Notes under the pieces: generated by a model
What the model was told of the DNA's origin: nothing
The model's database searches: none
The model's input: the letters and a program-made list of their open reading frames with translations, nothing else
Shown: positions 1 to 8,358 of the stretch, piece by piece
How positions within the stretch are numbered: position 1 is the stretch's first letter
Layout of the letters: each line of letters begins with the position of its first letter
Assembly (NCBI GenBank): GCA_003171065.1
Contig: PMXQ01000105.1
Span: 1-32,945 of the forward strand
Origin: Chloroflexota bacterium
GTDB lineage: Bacteria > Chloroflexota > Limnocylindria > Limnocylindrales > CSP1-4
Direction: 5' to 3'
DNA length: 32,945 bases
Program-made: the position numbers and the translations under genes

Positions 1-517
1 CCGTGCCTCTCGCCGGCCGTGCCCAACGTCACCACGGGTGACGCTAAGCGTCGCCGGATGCCCATTTCGTCGCTGAAGCCCCGTATTGGTGTTTCTCAGG
101 CGGGATTCCACGCTCGGGCAATGCGCCGCCGGTGGCAACCGAGGTCTCGTTGGCGCGTCGTGTCACCCGGGGTGGCGATGAGCAGGAGAATCTGCCGCGG
201 CGAGGGCTATGGTCACCTCCGGTGACGATGAGCAGGAAGGTGTCGGCCAGCCTCGTCCCTCGTCTCTGGGCCCAATCCTGGGGCCGGCCGAGGGCCGCCC
301 CAACCCACAGCGCGGGCCTGCCCGGCAAGCGACTAGTGCCCCGTGCCGAAACGTTCGGGTGCTAATTGCCGTTGCCAGCACGTCGCGGCCACGGCGACAA
401 TTCCCCACCCAAGGTTATGAATCGGGGCACTAGCCCGGTTCACGCCAGATGGGCCAAACTAACGGCAACGGCGGCGGCGAGCCCGTCGTCAGGAAGGCCT
501 CGCAGGAGGAGCGCTAC
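1..517. other. Intergenic stretch upstream of the E2 gene
   Basis: No convincing gene is seen. Short open frames exist on both strands, but none has a ribosome site, a recognisable domain or the codon pattern of the neighbours. The stretch holds three copies of a palindromic repeat (27-238). Near 370-400 there are loose promoter-like hexamers (TTGCCA, then GACAAT 18 nt later), which could serve the E2 gene but are weak. The left edge may also be the far end of a gene outside the window; none is recognisable. Confidence 0.6.
27..238. repeat. Three copies of a dispersed palindromic repeat
   Basis: Copies lie at about 27-50, 160-187 and 210-238. The core is an inverted repeat GTCACC-nnn-GGTGAC, perfect in copies 1 and 3 and imperfect in copy 2, followed on the right by GATGAGCAGGA in copies 2 and 3. 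All copies have the same orientation. Two more copies occur at 4153-4229, so the family flanks the E2-lipA-HTH gene block. Function unknown: a protein-binding site, a REP-like element or remnants of a small mobile element are all possible. Confidence 0.65.
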
Positions 518-2044
518 ATGGCCAAGGTGACGATGCCCCAGCTCGGCGAGAGCGTGGCCGAGGGGACGATCGGGAAGTGGCTCAAGCACCCCGGCGACAG
601 CGTCGCCAGAGACGAGCCGCTGCTGGAGGTCATCACCGACAAGGTCAACGCCGAGGTCCCGTCGCCATTCGAGGGAGTGCTGCGCAAGATCCTCGTCGAA
701 GAGGGAAAGACGGTCCCGTACAACGCCGAGATCGCGGAGATCGAGGAAGTGGCAGGGGCAGAAGCCGCTTCACGGGGAGCGGGTACGGCCGCTCCCGGGG
801 CGGCGGCTCCCGGAACCTTTGCCGGGGCCACGACCGCGGCCGCCGCGAAGGCGGCGGCTCCCGGAACCTTTGCCGTGGCCACGACCGCGGCCGCTCCCGG
901 GGCGGCGCCGCGGCCCGCGCCACTCCCCGTTTCCCCGGCCCCTCCCCCGGGTCTCGTGCCAGTGATGCAGGTCGAGGCCGGCGGCCCGATCGGCGACCCG
1001 AACGCGCGAATGACCCCGGCCGTCCGCCGCATGCTTCGAGACCACGGCCTGACTCCCGCCCAGATCGCCGGGACGGGCCAGGCCGGCCGGATCACCCGCG
1101 ACGACGTGATGACGTTCCTGGCTCGAAGAGGGGCCGGCTCTGCCTCGGGTCTCGGCGCCTCGGGTCTCGGCGCCTCGGGGCTTGGAACTCCCACTGCGGC
1201 CGCCCAGGCCGCCGTTTCACCGTCCGTCTATCGAGCACCCGGGGTAGGCGTCCCGAGTCATGCGCCGGGCCTGGCACCGTCCGCCCTTTCGACCCCGTCG
1301 AGTTCGTCGGCGCCGGCTGTGACCTGGGAGCCAGGCCAGGACGAGATGGTCGTTCCGCACAACCAGATGCGTCGCGGCATCGCCGCGCAGATGACCCGAG
1401 CCGCCGCGGTGCCGGTCGCCCACAGCACGTTCGAAGCCGACATGACGGCCGTGGTTGGCCTGCGCGCCTCGCTCGGCGCGGCATACAAGGCGCGCGAGGG
1501 TGTCGGGCTCAGTTTCCTGCCGTTCGTGGTCAAAGCCGTCGTCGAGGGGTTGATGGCCAATCCCGATCTGAACGCTCACTACACCGAGGGCGGCCTGCTG
1601 CGAAAGCGCCGCATCAACGTCGGCATCGCCATCGCCGTGGACAGCGGTCTCATCGTCCCCGTCATCCACGACGCCGACCAGCTCTCGATCAACGGCATCA
1701 ACCGGGCCATCCAGGACCTCGCGGCCCGAGCCCGAACGAACAGGCTGCGCCTCGAAGACCTGCAGGGCGGCACCTTCACGATCGACAACACCGGCTGGTT
1801 CGGCTCGATCCTGACCGTGCCGATCATCAACATCCCGGAGGTCTGCATCCTCACGACCGAAGCTGTCGTGAAGCGGCCGGTCGTCCGCGAGACACCCGAA
1901 GGCGACGTCATCGCCATCCGCTCGATGATGAATCTCGTTGCCGGGTACGACCACCGGGCCACCGACGGCGCGCAGGTCGGCCGGTTCGTGCGCGACGTGA
2001 TCTGCAGGCTCGAGGCGATCGGCCCCGACACGCCGATCTACTAG
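518..2044 (+). CDS. 2-oxoacid dehydrogenase dihydrolipoamide acyltransferase (E2)
   Basis: Core subunit of a pyruvate or branched-chain 2-oxoacid dehydrogenase complex; it moves the acyl group from the E1 active site to CoA on a lipoyl arm. Domains in order (508 aa): lipoyl domain about 2-77 with the lipoylated Lys42 in the ITDKVNAEV motif; Ala/Pro linker with two 17-residue repeats (APGTFA…ATTAAA); peripheral-subunit-binding domain 165-203; a second linker with GLGAS repeats; catalytic acyltransferase domain about 275-505 ending in DHRATDG, with His479 and Asp483 as catalytic residues. The start at 518 is chosen because a strong AGGAGG lies 8 nt upstream and the lipoyl domain begins right there; an in-frame ATG at 449 would add a disordered leader. 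lipA follows 10 nt after the stop, so the cofactor-making enzyme sits beside its substrate. The substrate (pyruvate or branched-chain) cannot be decided without E1, which is not in the window. Confidence 0.95.
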   Translation: MAKVTMPQLGESVAEGTIGKWLKHPGDSVARDEPLLEVITDKVNAEVPSPFEGVLRKILVEEGKTVPYNAEIAEIEEVAGAEAASRGAGTAAPGAAAPGTFAGATTAAAAKAAAPGTFAVATTAAAPGAAPRPAPLPVSPAPPPGLVPVMQVEAGGPIGDPNARMTPAVRRMLRDHGLTPAQIAGTGQAGRITRDDVMTFLARRGAGSASGLGASGLGASGLGTPTAAAQAAVSPSVYRAPGVGVPSHAPGLAPSALSTPSSSSAPAVTWEPGQDEMVVPHNQMRRGIAAQMTRAAAVPVAHSTFEADMTAVVGLRASLGAAYKAREGVGLSFLPFVVKAVVEGLMANPDLNAHYTEGGLLRKRRINVGIAIAVDSGLIVPVIHDADQLSINGINRAIQDLAARARTNRLRLEDLQGGTFTIDNTGWFGSILTVPIINIPEVCILTTEAVVKRPVVRETPEGDVIAIRSMMNLVAGYDHRATDGAQVGRFVRDVICRLEAIGPDTPIY

Positions 2045-2054
2045 GCTCGAACCC

Positions 2055-3275
2055 ATGGAGAACCGGCACCCGCCCTCGCGCATCCTCCCGCCGACGATCG
2101 CCATGGGCGGCGGAACGTTCGAGACGGCAGTCGACGGATCTGCGGCCTTGCGCCGGCATCCCGACTGGATCAAGGCGCGGATCCCTTCCGGCGAGACGTA
2201 CCACGAGGTCCGTCGGCTGCTCAACGGGCTATCGCTGCACACCGTTTGCGCGGAGGCTCAGTGCCCGAACGTGGGCGAGTGCTGGGACCAGCGAACGGCC
2301 ACGGTCATGATCCTCGGCGACACCTGCACCCGCGCCTGCGGGTTCTGCGCGGTCAAGACGGACCGGCCCACCGTCTACGACCTGGACGAGCCGCGCCGCG
2401 TGGCCGAGGCCATCCGCGGCCTGGGCCTCGATCACGTCGTGATCACAAGCGTGGCCCGCGACGATCTGGCCGACGGCGGCGCGAGCGTCTTCGCCGACAC
2501 GATCCGGCGCCTGCGCGACGCGTGCCCCGGCATGGGCGTCGAGGTCCTGATCCCCGACTTCAACGGAGAGGAGGCGCCGCTCCGGACGGTGATGGCGGCA
2601 GGGCCGGACATCCTCAACCACAACGTCGAGACGGTCGCGCGGCTGCAGAAGCCGGTCCGGAAGCGAGCTCGATACGACCGATCGCTCGGCGTTCTCGAGC
2701 GGGCGAAGGCGTACGCGCGCGAATTCGGCGGGGCGGCCGGAGCCGCCGCGGTCCACACCAAGTCGTCGATCATGGTCGGGCTGGGAGAGACGCGGCCGGA
2801 GCTGCGCCAGACGTTCGTGGACCTGCGCGCGGTCGATTGCGACATCCTCACGCTTGGCCAGTACCTGCGGCCGTCGGTGCAGCACCTCCCGGTCGAGCGC
2901 TACTACCACCCCGACGAGTTCGCCGAGATGCGCGAGGAGGCGCTGGCGCTGGGGTTCCGCCACGTGGAGTCGGGACCGCTTGTTCGGTCGAGCTACCACG
3001 CCCGCGACCAGGTGCCGGGCGCGGAGGCCCGGCGGGTCGAAAGGGCGGCGCGGGCGGAGCTGGCGGCGTGGGACGATGTGGCGGCGCGGGACGATGTGGC
3101 GGCGCGGGCGGAGCGGGACGATGTGGCGGCGCGGGACGATGTGGCGGCGCGGGACGATGTGGCGGCGCGGGACGATGTGGCGGCGCGGGTCGAAAGGGCG
3201 GCGCGGGCGGAGCCGGCGGCGCGCCGCTCGCCCACGATCGACGCCGAGGGCCGCGTCATCTACCGGCCCGACTGA
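2055..3275 (+). CDS. lipA: Lipoyl synthase with a repetitive C-terminal tail
   Basis: Radical-SAM enzyme that inserts two sulfurs into octanoyl-lysine on E2 and related proteins. Seen: the auxiliary-cluster motif Cys65-x4-Cys70-x5-Cys76, the radical-SAM motif Cys91-x3-Cys95-x2-Cys98, and the RSSY motif (311-314) whose serine ligates the auxiliary cluster in known LipA. The normal enzyme ends shortly after RSSY. Here about 85 further residues follow, dominated by six DDVAAR units flanked by a duplicated VERAARAE.AA block, then a short end PTIDAEGRVIYRPD. Total 406 aa against roughly 290-330 for typical LipA. The start at 2055 has no clear Shine-Dalgarno site, but TAGGCT (2042-2047, overlapping the E2 stop codon) lies 7 nt upstream, resembling the leaderless promoters seen elsewhere in the window; ATG at 2103 is the alternative. 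It probably also reads through from the E2 gene. Confidence 0.95.
   Translation: MENRHPPSRILPPTIAMGGGTFETAVDGSAALRRHPDWIKARIPSGETYHEVRRLLNGLSLHTVCAEAQCPNVGECWDQRTATVMILGDTCTRACGFCAVKTDRPTVYDLDEPRRVAEAIRGLGLDHVVITSVARDDLADGGASVFADTIRRLRDACPGMGVEVLIPDFNGEEAPLRTVMAAGPDILNHNVETVARLQKPVRKRARYDRSLGVLERAKAYAREFGGAAGAAAVHTKSSIMVGLGETRPELRQTFVDLRAVDCDILTLGQYLRPSVQHLPVERYYHPDEFAEMREEALALGFRHVESGPLVRSSYHARDQVPGAEARRVERAARAELAAWDDVAARDDVAARAERDDVAARDDVAARDDVAARDDVAARVERAARAEPAARRSPTIDAEGRVIYRPD
3032..3221 (+). repeat. Nested tandem repeat inside lipA 3' end
   Basis: Six copies of an 18-nt unit (GACGATGTGGCGGCGCGG) start at 3072, 3090, 3117, 3135, 3153 and 3171; a 9-nt insert (3108-3116) separates the second and third. 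The array is bracketed by two copies of a 37-nt block (3032-3068 and 3185-3221) that differ at one base. All units are multiples of 3, so copy number can change without breaking the frame. Copies are almost identical at the DNA level, which points to recent expansion. Confidence 0.95.
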
Positions 3276-3335
3276 CTCGGGCCTTGGCTCAGCCGCGGTC
3301 CGATAAGCGGCAGGTAAGCCGGCGGGCTCATCCTC

Positions 3336-4193
3336 TTGGGCGTGGATGACGTCCAGGTCGGTTCTGCCATTCGAGCGGTCCGCATCAGGCGCGGCCTGAC
3401 CCAGGCTCAGGTCGCGGCCGCGGCCGGGGTCAGTCGGCCGATGGTGTCGCTTGTCGAAAGCGGCGGCCTGGAGCGAACGTCGCTCGGTGCCGTCCGGCGG
3501 ATTGCGGCAGCAGTCGGCATGTCGCTTCAGGTCGTGCCTCGGTGGCGTGGCGCGGACCTGGCCAAGCTCCTGGACGAGGACCACGCCGGCCTGGTCAACG
3601 AGGTCGTTCGGCGTCTGACCTCACTGGGTTGGGAGACCATCCCCGAGCACAGCTTCAACGTTTGGGGCGAGCAAGGGTCGATCGACGTGATGGGCTGGTA
3701 TCCGCCAGCCCGCGCCCTCCTGATCGTTGAGGTCAAGACGAAGCTCGTCGACCTGCAGGATCTGCTGTCGAAGATGGATCGCAAGCGGCGGCTGTGTCCG
3801 ACGCTGGCGCGGGAGCTCGGTTGGAGGCCTCTGGTCGTTGGCAGCGTGCTCGTACTGCCCGAGCAAACCTGGGCCCGCAGCGCTGTCGATCGATTCGGTC
3901 CAGTCTTCGCCGCGGCGCTGCCGGCTCGCACATCGAACGTTCGACGCTGGCTCCGGCATCCCGACCGCGACTTGCGTGCCATCTGGTTTCTGCTCAATGA
4001 CACCCCAGGTGACGGAAAGCGGCATTCGAGGTGCGTGATGCGCGTTCGCCCGCGTCGACTACGAGCGGATGGGCCGATTCCACGCTCAATCGCGCCATCC
4101 TCACCGCGCCATGGCCTGCCGGAGGGCCCCGCCGCGGAGGTTCGGCCGCGTAGCGCCACCCCGGGTGACGTCGAGCAGAGGAATGACCCGTAG
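3336..4193 (+). CDS. HTH (XRE-type) protein with PD-(D/E)XK nuclease-like domain
   Basis: Residues about 8-66 form an XRE/Cro-type helix-turn-helix (GLTQAQVAAAAGVSRPMVS), which binds DNA. Residues about 80-200 carry a PD-(D/E)XK-like core: a helix with Glu89, then SIDVMGW (Asp117), a strand with VEVKTK (Glu132, Lys134) and LQDLL (Gln141), the layout of restriction-endonuclease-fold proteins. Whether it cuts DNA is unknown. The last 60 residues or so (after WFLLND, about 224) are Arg/Pro-rich and run through copies of the palindromic repeat, so the ancestral end may lie near 4010-4020. The start is uncertain: TTG at 3336 or GTG at 3342; a CATCCT hexamer 7 nt before the GTG would fit a leaderless start there. 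The gene stands alone, 60 nt after lipA. It could be a regulator, a solitary restriction-type protein or a domesticated element gene. Confidence 0.8.
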   Translation: MGVDDVQVGSAIRAVRIRRGLTQAQVAAAAGVSRPMVSLVESGGLERTSLGAVRRIAAAVGMSLQVVPRWRGADLAKLLDEDHAGLVNEVVRRLTSLGWETIPEHSFNVWGEQGSIDVMGWYPPARALLIVEVKTKLVDLQDLLSKMDRKRRLCPTLARELGWRPLVVGSVLVLPEQTWARSAVDRFGPVFAAALPARTSNVRRWLRHPDRDLRAIWFLLNDTPGDGKRHSRCVMRVRPRRLRADGPIPRSIAPSSPRHGLPEGPAAEVRPRSATPGDVEQRNDP

Positions 4194-4229
4194 TGGGTCG
4201 TAGCGTCGCCCCGGGTGACGATGGGCAAT
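4153..4229. repeat. Two more copies of the dispersed palindromic repeat
   Basis: Copies at about 4153-4183 and 4203-4229 share tagcG.C.CCCCGGGTGACG followed by a GA.G.GCA-like tail, the same core and orientation as the copies at 27-238. The first overlaps the 3' end of the HTH gene; the second lies in the following spacer. A weaker match sits inside the coding region at about 4000-4020 (CACCCCAGGTGACGGAAAGC). Spacing between the two strong copies is 50 nt. Confidence 0.65.
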
Positions 4230-4320
4230 TCGTGCGGACCGCACATCGCGGGGCACAGATAGACTGAGGCGCCCGACGAAGTCGCCGATCGCCTCGAGTG
4301 GCTGCCGAACGTCCGCGACC

Positions 4321-5151
4321 CTACAGGATCTTCGAGAGGAATGCCTTCGTGCGGTCCTGCGTGGGCGAGCTGAACATCTGGTCCGGCGTGCCCTCTTCGA
4401 CCACGATGCCGTCGTCCATCATGACGACCCGTTTGGCCACTTCCCGGGCGAAGCCCATCTCGTGGCTGACCACGATCATCGTCATGCCTTCGCGGGCCAG
4501 CTCCTTCATGACCTCCAGCACCTCGCCGATCATCTCGGGATCGAGGGCGGAGGTCGGCTCATCGAAGAGCATCAGCGCGGGCTTCATCGCCAGGGCGCGG
4601 GCAATGGCGATGCGCTGCTGTTGGCCGCCTGAAAGCTGATTTGGGTACACCTTCTCCTTGGCCGCAAGGCCGACGCGCTCGAGCAGCGCCCGACCCATGA
4701 CCATGGCCTCGTCGTGCGACATTCCCCGCACGTGGATCGGCGCCTCGATGATGTTCTCGAGGGCCGTCATGTGCGGGAACAGGTTGAAGCGCTGGAAGAC
4801 CATCCCGATCTCCTGGCGCTGCAACGCGATGTTCTTCTCCTTGTCCTCGACCAGCTTCTTGCCGCCGCCGGCCTCCCGATAGCCGATGAGGTGGCCGTTG
4901 ACGAAGATGCGGCCGTTCTGGATCTTCTCGAGGTGGTTGACGCAGCGGATGAAGGTAGTTTTGCCGGACCCTGACGGACCGATGATGACGACCGTCTCCT
5001 GACGCTTGACCTGGAGGCAGATGTCCCTCAGCACGTGCAGTCGGCCGAACCACTTGTTGACGTCACGAGCGTCGACGACCACGTCCACGTCGGGTCGGGG
5101 CACGCCGCCGATGGCGCCGAGGAGGCTGCTGCTGACGCTTGGAGTTGTCAT
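4321..5151 (-). CDS. Polar amino-acid ABC transporter, ATP-binding protein
   Basis: Cytoplasmic ATPase of a GlnQ/HisP-type amino-acid importer (276 aa). Seen: Walker [10 protein letters not shown] (58-66), Q-loop [12 protein letters not shown], signature LSGGQQQR (173-180), Walker [13 protein letters not shown] with Glu198, and the H-loop VVSHEM with His230. It has about 30 extra N-terminal residues and a charged insert (about 90-113, [18 protein letters not shown]) compared with the usual 240-residue GlnQ. It is the last gene of the minus-strand set: its ATG shares one base with the TGA of the permease (TGATG), so the two are translationally coupled. The exact amino acid is not readable from the sequence. 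Confidence 0.95.
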   Translation of the reverse strand: MTTPSVSSSLLGAIGGVPRPDVDVVVDARDVNKWFGRLHVLRDICLQVKRQETVVIIGPSGSGKTTFIRCVNHLEKIQNGRIFVNGHLIGYREAGGGKKLVEDKEKNIALQRQEIGMVFQRFNLFPHMTALENIIEAPIHVRGMSHDEAMVMGRALLERVGLAAKEKVYPNQLSGGQQQRIAIARALAMKPALMLFDEPTSALDPEMIGEVLEVMKELAREGMTMIVVSHEMGFAREVAKRVVMMDDGIVVEEGTPDQMFSSPTQDRTKAFLSKIL

Positions 5152-6056
5152 CAGTGGCCTCCCAGCACGCCCATCTCAGCGCCCGGCTTGGATCGGCCGC
5201 CGAGGAGCCGCGTGTGCCAACCGACCCCTGGAGCCGCCGACGACCCTGTGGCGGTGCCCCGGGCAAACCGAAGTTCGATCCGGGCCTGAATGAAACCCCA
5301 GATCGTAGTCATCAGGAGGAACCACAAGGCGCAGGCTGCGTAAGCTTCGAAGGGTCGGTAGTTGAGCCCCTGAATGATGACGTAGTGTTCGTACGTTTCG
5401 ACTACGCCCAGCATAGAGATCAGGCTGGTGGTCTTGAGCATGTTGTTGAACTCGTTGCCCAGCGGCGGAATGATCACTCGCGCCGCTTGCGGCAGGACGA
5501 TCCTGGTCATCGTCAGGCGATACGTCATGCCCAGGGACTTCGCGGCCTCAGTCTGACCGGGATCCACGGCCATGATTCCGGCGCGAATGATCTCGGCCAT
5601 ATAGGCACCCTCGTTGAAGCCGAGGATGACCATCGCCGCCTGGACGGCACCGGGGATGAAGAACCCGAAGACTGTTATGTCGCTCCAATCCCACACGTGG
5701 GCAGCTCCGAACCCGAAGAAGAAGAACGCGAGCTGAACGAGAAGCGGCGTCCCGCGGAAGAACCAGATGTAGAGGTTGGCAACAACCCGGAGCGGCACGA
5801 TTCGAGACATCTTGCCCAGTGCCGCGAGCACTCCGAGCACGACGCCGAGGACCTGAGCGACGACCGACACGACGATGGTCACGTACAGCACGCCGAGCAC
5901 GCCGGGCGAGGTCGGGTTCAGGTCTTGAAGGAAGATGTTCGGATCGAACTGGAAGCCTTGTTTGCTGCTCGAGCAGCCGGCTACCACGAGGGCAAGGAGA
6001 AAGAGGCATCCGACCAGCAGCGCCGGTCGGATGCCTCGATTGCGCAGCCCACTCAT
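5151..6056 (-). CDS. Polar amino-acid ABC transporter, permease
   Basis: Membrane channel of the importer (301 aa), HisM/GlnP-like. Seen: RGTPLLVQ (101-108), several hydrophobic segments, and the EAA loop (EAAKSLGM, 170-177, followed by [18 protein letters not shown]) that contacts the ATPase. Odd feature: residues 1-28 read as a lipoprotein signal (hydrophobic run then LVVAGC-SSS, Cys28), which permeases normally lack. The mature protein could be lipid-anchored, or the segment could simply be an extra transmembrane helix, possibly captured from a binding-protein gene. The start is 21 nt after the binding protein's stop; the stop overlaps the ATPase start by one base. Confidence 0.93.
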   Translation of the reverse strand: MSGLRNRGIRPALLVGCLFLLALVVAGCSSSKQGFQFDPNIFLQDLNPTSPGVLGVLYVTIVVSVVAQVLGVVLGVLAALGKMSRIVPLRVVANLYIWFFRGTPLLVQLAFFFFGFGAAHVWDWSDITVFGFFIPGAVQAAMVILGFNEGAYMAEIIRAGIMAVDPGQTEAAKSLGMTYRLTMTRIVLPQAARVIIPPLGNEFNNMLKTTSLISMLGVVETYEHYVIIQGLNYRPFEAYAACALWFLLMTTIWGFIQARIELRFARGTATGSSAAPGVGWHTRLLGGRSKPGAEMGVLGGH

Positions 6057-6077
6057 CGTGTCGCGCGGGCGTCTGAA

Positions 6078-7049
6078 CTAGGAGTTGGTGGAGGTGACGG
6101 CGTCCGCCTGGACACCGTACTTCGTGAGGATCTTGAGATATGTTCCGTCGTCGATCATCGACTGGAGGGCCGCCTTCACGGACGCCTCCAGCGCCGTATT
6201 GGCCTTGCCGACGCTGATGCCTTCGTTGACGTCGTCAAGGATGAGGCCGGGGACGACCTGGAACAGGTCGGGTTGCTGAACGGTGTAGTAGCCGGCGACG
6301 GGCGAGTCGGTGAAGTAGGCAGCGACCTTGCCGGACTGCAGGGCGAGGAGCGCGTCGCTGTCCTTGGTGAAGGGCTGAACGTTGATCTTGGCCTTGCCGG
6401 CCGCCACGCACTGCGCGCTCAACCCATCGGCAGGCTTGTAGTCGCCCGTGCCGTTGAGGTGGTCGGCCTCGGTCGTGCCGTTCTCGACACCGACCGACTT
6501 GCCGCACAGATCCATGGCGGTCGCGATACCGGTCGGGTTGCCCTTGCCGACCACGAACGACTGGCCGGCGTGGAAGTACGGGATCATGTCAACTGCCTTG
6601 AGCCGGTCCGCCGTGATGTTCTGGGCCGAGATGATGATGTCGCACTTGTTGCCGTCGAGGGCGGCGATGATCGTGTCGAATACGGTGTTCTGGACGGCAA
6701 CCTTGAGGCCCAGACGGGCGGCGATCTCAGCGCCGATGTCGATGTCGGAGCCGGTCGGGTTGCCGTTGGCGTCGAAGAACTCCTGCGGCGGATACGGAAT
6801 GTCGGAGCAGATGGTCAGGTGCCCCGGGACGACGAGCTGATCGGGCGGCACGGTCCCGACGATCACCTGCGTCGGTGCCGGGGTCGGAGTCGGGGCCGGA
6901 GTACCGACCGGCCCGAGGACGACCGCGGTCGGTGTCGGGGCCGGGGTCGGGGCCGCGGTCGGCGAAGGGGTGGCAGCAGCCGTGCAGGCGCCGACGACGA
7001 TTGCCGCCGCGGCGAGGACACCGGCGATGCGGAATCGAGATGAGATCAC
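6078..7049 (-). CDS. Amino-acid ABC transporter substrate-binding lipoprotein (copy 1)
   Basis: Family 3 extracellular solute-binding protein (323 aa). The lipobox VVGAC places the lipidated Cys at 22; residues 23-63 form a Thr/Pro-rich spacer; about 68-315 is the binding domain (SDIPYPPQEF…GSDIDIGAEIAARLGL…CDIIISAQNIT). The start codon is GTG at 7047-7049, supported by GGAGGA (7056-7061) 6 nt upstream. It heads the operon with the permease and ATPase and has its own promoter at 7131-7159. It is clearly paralogous to the next gene over its whole length, including the last twenty or so residues. Confidence 0.95.
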   Translation of the reverse strand: MISSRFRIAGVLAAAAIVVGACTAAATPSPTAAPTPAPTPTAVVLGPVGTPAPTPTPAPTQVIVGTVPPDQLVVPGHLTICSDIPYPPQEFFDANGNPTGSDIDIGAEIAARLGLKVAVQNTVFDTIIAALDGNKCDIIISAQNITADRLKAVDMIPYFHAGQSFVVGKGNPTGIATAMDLCGKSVGVENGTTEADHLNGTGDYKPADGLSAQCVAAGKAKINVQPFTKDSDALLALQSGKVAAYFTDSPVAGYYTVQQPDLFQVVPGLILDDVNEGISVGKANTALEASVKAALQSMIDDGTYLKILTKYGVQADAVTSTNS

Positions 7050-7130
7050 GAGTGTTCCTCCAATCCTCCTGGGAGTCCCAATGCAGCCTGCCGTCCACCC
7101 CGTCGACCTGCTTATGGGATCTGTGGGCGC

Positions 7131-7159
7131 AGCGTAGCCTCAGGCGCGACAGCGCGCAA
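7131..7159 (-). promoter_or_regulatory. Promoter of binding-protein copy 1 / importer operon
   Basis: Read on the minus strand: TTGCGC (7154-7159), 17 nt spacer, TACGCT (7131-7136). It predicts a start near 7124 and a 75-nt leader. The arrangement is repeated almost identically before copy 2. Confidence 0.75.
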
Positions 7160-7285
7160 GACGCGCACGACATCCACCGTTGCGGACAGGTTGCGGATTG
7201 CGCCAGCCGCGCCCAGGGCGCGCTGGTACGCGTGCCCGGCCAGGAGTTCCGCCGGCGTCGGGAGGGCGCGAAAGTTCCCTCAGGC

Positions 7286-8251
7286 CTACGAGATGGTCGA
7301 TGCGACGGCGCCAGCCTCGACGCCGTACTTGGTCAGGATCTTGAGATATGTGCCGTCATCGATCATCGACTGGAGGGCAAGCCGGACGGCCGCGTACAAG
7401 TCGTTCTTGTTCTTGGTCAGGCTGATGCCTTCGGTGGCGCTGTCGAGGACGAGGCCGGGAACCAGATCGAGCTGGTCGGGCTGCGAGACGACGTCGTAGC
7501 CGGCGATGGGCGAGCCTGTGAAGAAGGCCACGACCTTGCCGGCCGTCAGCGCGGCAAGCGCGTCGCTGTCTTTGGAGTAGGTCCTGACCGTGATCGGATT
7601 GAGGTGCGCTCCCTGGCAATTGGCATTCAGCCCCCGGGCCGGGGTATACGGGCTGACGCCGTTGAGGTGATTGGCTTCGGGGCTGCCCTTCGTGACGCCG
7701 ACGGCCTTCTTGCAGAGGTCATACGTCGTCTTGATGCCGGTCGGGTTGCCCTTGGCGACGACGAAGGTCTGACCGGCCTGTAAGTACGGGATCATGTCGA
7801 CCTTCGCGAGTTCGGCCGGCGTGATGATCTGGGCCGAGATGCCGATGTCGCACTGCCCGGCGGCCAGGGCAGCGAGGATCTTGTCCGAGGTCGTGTTCTG
7901 GACCGATAGCTTGAGGCCGAGCCGCGTGGCGATCCCCGCGGCGAGGTCCATGTCCGAACCGGTCGGGTTGCCCGAAGAGTCCAGGAACTCCTGAGGCGTG
8001 TTCGTAACGTCGGAGCAGACGGTCAGCGTCCCTGCTGCGACGAGCTGGTCGGCCGGCAGCGACGCGACGAACAACTGAGTCGGCGCAGGCGTCGGAGTCG
8101 CAGTCGGAGCCGGGCTCGGCGTGGGCGTCACGACTGGGGTTGGATTCGGAGTGTGGGTCGGCGGCGGCGTGACGGTCGTGTTGCCACAAGCCCCGACCGC
8201 GATTGCGGCCGCGGCCAGCAGGCCCGCGATCCGGAGCTTGGGCGAGGTCAT
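7286..8251 (-). CDS. Amino-acid ABC transporter substrate-binding lipoprotein (copy 2)
   Basis: Paralogue of the 6078-7049 protein (321 aa): lipobox AVGAC with Cys22, Thr/Pro spacer to about residue 58, then a family 3 binding domain (SDVTNTPQEF…GSDMDLAAGIATRLGL…CDIGISAQIIT). The ends are nearly the same in both copies (LQSMIDDGTYLKILTKYGV). Differences in pocket segments (IPYPPQEF versus VTNTPQEF, GENGTTEAD-like versus TKGSPEAN) suggest different ligand preference for one shared membrane channel, which is an inference. It starts with ATG at 8251 without a strong ribosome site, has its own promoter (8330-8358), and is separated from copy 1 by 236 nt. Confidence 0.94.
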   Translation of the reverse strand: MTSPKLRIAGLLAAAAIAVGACGNTTVTPPPTHTPNPTPVVTPTPSPAPTATPTPAPTQLFVASLPADQLVAAGTLTVCSDVTNTPQEFLDSSGNPTGSDMDLAAGIATRLGLKLSVQNTTSDKILAALAAGQCDIGISAQIITPAELAKVDMIPYLQAGQTFVVAKGNPTGIKTTYDLCKKAVGVTKGSPEANHLNGVSPYTPARGLNANCQGAHLNPITVRTYSKDSDALAALTAGKVVAFFTGSPIAGYDVVSQPDQLDLVPGLVLDSATEGISLTKNKNDLYAAVRLALQSMIDDGTYLKILTKYGVEAGAVASTIS

Positions 8252-8329
8252 AGCCGCCCCATCCTCTCTGGGTCTGCCGATGTTGCTTGCCGTCGACCCA
8301 CGACGGGCATCTCGGTGTCAGGTTGCCGC

Positions 8330-8358
8330 AGCGTAGCCGTGGGAGCGTTCCCGTGCAA
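8330..8358 (-). promoter_or_regulatory. Promoter of binding-protein copy 2
   Basis: Minus strand: TTGCAC (8353-8358), 17 nt, TACGCT (8330-8335). It matches the copy 1 promoter in both hexamers except one base and in spacer length, and the sequence between promoter and start is also alignable, so the duplication included the control region. Confidence 0.75.

Noticed and set aside
2229-3584. Minus-strand frame with striking RHIVPR repeats
   Set aside because: It is the antisense reading of the DDVAAR repeats in lipA.
5139-7043. A 634-codon open frame on the plus strand
   Set aside because: It lies fully opposite the permease and binding-protein genes, has no domain, and shows the Arg/Asp/Glu-rich composition of GC-rich antisense frames.
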